A stretch of DNA of 64,000 nucleotides from Polaribacter sp. Hel1_33_78. Its GTDB lineage: Bacteria > Bacteroidota > Bacteroidia > Flavobacteriales > Flavobacteriaceae. Both the position numbers and the translations under genes were made by a program. How positions within the stretch are numbered: the stretch's first letter is position 1; every line of letters starts with the position of its first letter. The notes beneath the pieces were generated by a model that ran no database searches, was not told where the DNA came from, and saw nothing but the letters and a program-made list of their open reading frames with translations. Shown piece by piece: positions 61,296 through 64,000 of this stretch. The stretch spans positions 1,406,001-1,470,000 of the forward strand of contig NZ_LT629794.1 in assembly GCF_900106075.1 (NCBI RefSeq), given 5' to 3'.

Positions 61296-61895
61296 TTAAT
61301 CGATAGCCTCTCTTTTTAGCTCTACAATAATTTCATTTTTACGGTTAAAAATTTCATAAGGAGGATTGTATCCTAAAAAGAAAAATCGGTTTGTATAAGG
61401 TATTTCTTTGGCCTCCAGGGCTGATTTTAATTTTTGTTTATACTTTTCTATTTTTTCATCATTAGCCCAACCGCTAAAAGCAATGGCAGCGACCGTTTTT
61501 TTGGGCTCTTCCTGAAATTTTATCTCTGATTGGTCAGGTTTGGGAAGCGTTTCTTTTTTAAATTTCTTAGGAACCATAAACATCATAGTCATGGAGTCTT
61601 CCAAGGACATGGCAACCGGAGAAGTCATGGCTATTTTTTCGTTTTTTTCGTTACCCCCAAAAATATACCCTGCTAAAATGGAGAACCCTTTACTCGATTC
61701 GTCTCTGTATTTATTACCTGAAAGTTTTACGTAAGTAAATAAGCTTGCTTCATAGTTTCGTATTTCGAAGGCATCATATTTTTTAGTAACGTCATAAGAA
61801 TAGGTTTCAATATTTTTTTGTCCATTAATAGCAAAGAGTTGGACGATGATAAATATGAGTAAAATTACTCCGAATATGGTTAGTAATATTTTCAT
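61296..61895 (-). CDS. SOUL family heme-binding-like protein
   Basis: A 199-aa protein with an N-terminal membrane anchor or signal (ILLTIFGVILLIFIIVQLF). The SOUL domain follows: YDVTKKYDAFEIRNYEAS, FSILAGYIFGGNEKNEKIAMTSPV in the mid-region, MTMMFMVPKKFKKETLP, and PYTNRFFFLGYNPPYEIFNRKNEI at the end. SOUL proteins bind tetrapyrroles in eukaryotes; the bacterial role is unknown. It stands alone on its strand, convergent to the kinase frame. Confidence 0.92.
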   Translation of the reverse strand: MKILLTIFGVILLIFIIVQLFAINGQKNIETYSYDVTKKYDAFEIRNYEASLFTYVKLSGNKYRDESSKGFSILAGYIFGGNEKNEKIAMTSPVAMSLEDSMTMMFMVPKKFKKETLPKPDQSEIKFQEEPKKTVAAIAFSGWANDEKIEKYKQKLKSALEAKEIPYTNRFFFLGYNPPYEIFNRKNEIIVELKREAID

Positions 61896-62060
61896 TGTAT
61901 AAAATTATATATAACTCTATTTTAGTTCTTAATGAACTGTAAATTTAGAGTAGGTTAATATTCTTCTTAAAGGCTTATCTCATTCCTTGTTTGGTCAAAT
62001 TCAGAGTCTCAAGCTAATTTCTTGTTTTTAAATGTAAAAGTATCAATGAATACCTGTTTT

Positions 62061-62699
62061 TTATAAACGCTCTTCAATCCAAGATTTAAAGCTATAAAAG
62101 TTTTGTGGCGCAACTCCATGACCAACAGGGTATTCAGAATAGATGTTTTTTAAGCCTAAATTGTCTAAAAAAGGTTTGCTTTTTCTTGCCCAATCAACAG
62201 GTAAAACTTGATCTACAGTTCCGTGAGAGCAATAATAATTAGTTTTTATTTCTTTCGAAATAGAGGATGGCAATAACTCCATATTTACATAACCACTTAA
62301 AGCGATAATGTTTTGTACTTTATTTGGATAGAAAAAACTTAAGGAATAGCTTAAAATTGCTCCTTGACTAAAACCTAATAAGAAAGTTTTATCCGTATTC
62401 GTTTTGTATTTTTGTTTTATTTCGTCTATCAGAACAGCAATTTTATCTAAAGAAGTTTTGGCTTGTTTTAAATCAGAAAATTTACCATTTACATCATCAA
62501 AATTAATGGCATACCAAGCATAACTTCCCGCACCTAAATTATAAGGTGCTCGCACACTCACAATTAATAATTCATCAGGTAATTCTTCAGCAAAAGAAAA
62601 TAAATCTTGCTCGTTGCTTCCATAACCATGCAATAAAATTAACAAAGGAGGATTTTGAATTTCAGTTTTTGGCTCTCTGACTATATATTGTAAGCTCAT
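62061..62699 (-). CDS. Phospholipase/carboxylesterase family alpha/beta hydrolase
   Basis: A 212-aa hydrolase of the acyl-protein-thioesterase/carboxylesterase family. LLILLHGYGSNEQDLFSF forms the oxyanion region, and the nucleophile elbow is LLGFSQGAILSY near residue 113. The catalytic Asp is in GTVDQVLPVDWARKS near residue 163 and the catalytic His in PVGHGVAPQNF near residue 194. The triad is complete, and length is normal. No signal peptide. Substrate unknown. It lies 28 bases after the DUF4870-like gene. Confidence 0.93.
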   Translation of the reverse strand: MSLQYIVREPKTEIQNPPLLILLHGYGSNEQDLFSFAEELPDELLIVSVRAPYNLGAGSYAWYAINFDDVNGKFSDLKQAKTSLDKIAVLIDEIKQKYKTNTDKTFLLGFSQGAILSYSLSFFYPNKVQNIIALSGYVNMELLPSSISKEIKTNYYCSHGTVDQVLPVDWARKSKPFLDNLGLKNIYSEYPVGHGVAPQNFYSFKSWIEERL

Positions 62700-62727
62700 A
62701 AATAATAAATAATTTTATGTAAAAAGT

Positions 62728-63054
62728 TTAAATGTTTTTAAACCAGTTTTGAAATTGTTCTCCAATTACAGGCACCATTTTTTCTTCACCTTTAATGGCT
62801 CCAATTAGACCAATTACCCATAAAATAAAAAGAATAAAGCCAACAAAGGCTCCTGCAGTTGCTCCTAAAAATTCATAAATTACCCACCCATTTAAAACAG
62901 AGGCAATACTTAAACCAATCATTTGTCTGATATGAAAGCTAGTAAAAGAATTCTTTTTACTGGTATTCATAATAAAAGCAATAATTAGTCCTACAACCCA
63001 AAAATAACTTATAATTGCGGCTGTTTTTCCTTCGTTTACTATATGATTTTCCAT
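62728..63054 (-). CDS. DUF4870-like small membrane protein
   Basis: A 108-aa protein with about three membrane helices (residues 11-28, 43-65 and 68-87). FTSFHIRQMIGLSIASVLNG, a HxRQ-type motif between helices one and two, is typical of the DUF4870/Tic20-like family. It sits six bases after the dihydroorotase stop, so it is probably co-transcribed with it. Function unknown. Confidence 0.85.
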   Translation of the reverse strand: MENHIVNEGKTAAIISYFWVVGLIIAFIMNTSKKNSFTSFHIRQMIGLSIASVLNGWVIYEFLGATAGAFVGFILFILWVIGLIGAIKGEEKMVPVIGEQFQNWFKNI

Positions 63055-63060
63055 GCCTAT

Positions 63061-64000
63061 TTAATTTATAATAAGTTGATTGTTTGAGAAGATTCCATAA
63101 ACTTTTCCTTTTAGCTTTTTATTGATAAAAGCACTATTCTTTGAATTTGATAAAATATCTGCTTTAGTAAAAATAGTTTCTACTTCAGGATTGAAAATTG
63201 AGATGTCTGCTATATTTCCTTCTTGGATAGAATGATTTCTAATGCCGAATATCTTTTTAGGTTTTGTTGTAAAGCAGCTTATAAAATCTTCTAATTCTAA
63301 AACTGAATTTACTGCTCCAAATGCAGATTCTAGTCCAATTAGACCATCTTTAGCCTCACTAAATTCTACTTTTTTATGCTCAATATCTATCGGGTTATGA
63401 TCTGAAGTTATTATATCAATATCGCCAGATTTAACACCTTTTTGTAGTGATTTAATATCTTCTTTGGTTCTTAATGGTGGGTTTGTTTTAAAGTTGCTGT
63501 CAAAGCCATGTAATTCATTATCTGTTAGCACTAAATGATGAGCCGCAACGCTACAGGTTACTTGCAGGCCTTCCTTTTTTGCTTTCTTAATCAAGGCAAC
63601 AGATTTAGCCGTTGAAATTGTTGGAATATGTAATTTTCCTCCTGTATATTCCAATAAAAATAAATCTCTCGCAATTTGAAGATGTTCTGCTAAAGCAGGA
63701 ATTCCTTTTAGCCCTAATTTTGTACTATTAATACCTTCATTCGCTATTCCGTCTCCAGCAATCGCATTGTTTTTTGGAAAACTCAACACCAATCCATCAA
63801 AATTTTGCACATATAATAGTGCAATTTTCATGAGATTATCATTTTCAATGGGTTTGTTGTAATCTCCAAAAGCGATAGCTCCAGATTGTTGCATGTCATA
63901 TAATTCAGCTATTTCTATACCTTTGCTTTCTTTTGTTAAAGCACCAATTGGATATAAGTTTGTAGCGGTATTAAAAGCCTTATGAATTAAATATTCAACA
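63061..64000 (-). CDS. pyrC: Dihydroorotase, partial at the window edge
   Basis: The frame continues past the end of the window; 313 codons are seen and the N-terminal metal-binding HxH is missing. Visible features are AIAGDGIANEGINSTKLGLKG, the metal/substrate His in TCSVAAHHLVL, and the catalytic Asp in IITSDHNPIDIEHK. The closing part is HSIQEGNIADISIFNPE. This is the class I dihydroorotase/allantoinase type of pyrimidine synthesis. The sequence toward 64000 (KAFNTATNLYPIGALTKES) continues the same protein, so an ATG at 63894 is internal. Some relatives of this clade are inactive PyrC-like subunits. Confidence 0.9.
   Translation of the reverse strand, partial: VEYLIHKAFNTATNLYPIGALTKESKGIEIAELYDMQQSGAIAFGDYNKPIENDNLMKIALLYVQNFDGLVLSFPKNNAIAGDGIANEGINSTKLGLKGIPALAEHLQIARDLFLLEYTGGKLHIPTISTAKSVALIKKAKKEGLQVTCSVAAHHLVLTDNELHGFDSNFKTNPPLRTKEDIKSLQKGVKSGDIDIITSDHNPIDIEHKKVEFSEAKDGLIGLESAFGAVNSVLELEDFISCFTTKPKKIFGIRNHSIQEGNIADISIFNPEVETIFTKADILSNSKNSAFINKKLKGKVYGIFSNNQLIIN

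Overview
The window reads as a chromosomal segment of a marine member of the Flavobacteriaceae (Bacteroidota), probably close to Polaribacter or Tenacibaculum. The DNA is AT-rich. Shine-Dalgarno sites are mostly absent, and many genes are preceded by the Bacteroidota -7 element TAnnTTTG; the element upstream of cca also has TTTG 19 bases further upstream. Several proteins are of lineage-typical families (DUF5606, DUF4295, DUF4199, DUF6090), and one protein fuses a cyclophilin to an FKBP. No phage, integrase, IS transposase or CRISPR array was seen. All family names come from reading the translations; no database search was run.

Layout. 1-5 kb: lon, then a leftward block (mazG, DUF5606, def, ruvX). 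5-10.7 kb: dapD and an envelope-glycan block of two GT2 glycosyltransferases, a Stealth sugar-phosphate transferase and a convergent LtaS-like phosphotransferase. 11-18 kb: cca, an exporter ABC protein coupled to a phosphohexomutase, a polyprenyl-phosphate-type glycosyltransferase, and the SRP RNA gene. 18-28 kb: an SDR enzyme, a lipoprotein, a transaldolase-like aldolase, menD and menB (menaquinone), a shortened CvfB-like protein, purU, a FAH-family enzyme and cinA. 28-35 kb: rpmB-rpmG-DUF4295-ftsY, a GH26-like protein, a metallo-beta-lactamase lipoprotein and rimO. 36-48 kb: glmM, a barrel protein coupled to a class V aminotransferase, an acyltransferase, a rhomboid protease, tRNA-Gly, two peptidyl-prolyl isomerases, prfC, idi and a QueD-like enzyme. 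48-50.4 kb: a tandem duplication of a secreted protein gene together with the 3' end of queD, with a 64-base perfect palindrome at the join and mutational decay in both units. 50.8-57.9 kb: manA, kdsB, a HAD phosphatase, two small conserved genes, an ECF sigma operon, a large conserved unknown and a PhnP-like hydrolase. 57.9-61.2 kb: an operon of a coiled-coil protein, a longin/roadblock-like protein, a Rab-like small GTPase and a hybrid histidine kinase interrupted by two in-frame stops. 61.3-64 kb: a SOUL protein, an esterase, a small membrane protein and the 3' part of a dihydroorotase gene cut by the window edge.

How the genes connect. Much of the window serves the envelope: dapD (peptidoglycan precursor), glmM, manA and kdsB (sugar nucleotides and Kdo), the LpxL-like acyltransferase, the MsbA-like ABC protein, and the Stealth/LtaS-like pair. 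A second theme is translation and protein handling: rimO, prfC, def, the two ribosomal proteins, ftsY with the SRP RNA, cca with a tRNA that lacks an encoded CCA, the PPIases and Lon. The best candidate for an under-described system is the GTPase-kinase operon at 57962-61186.
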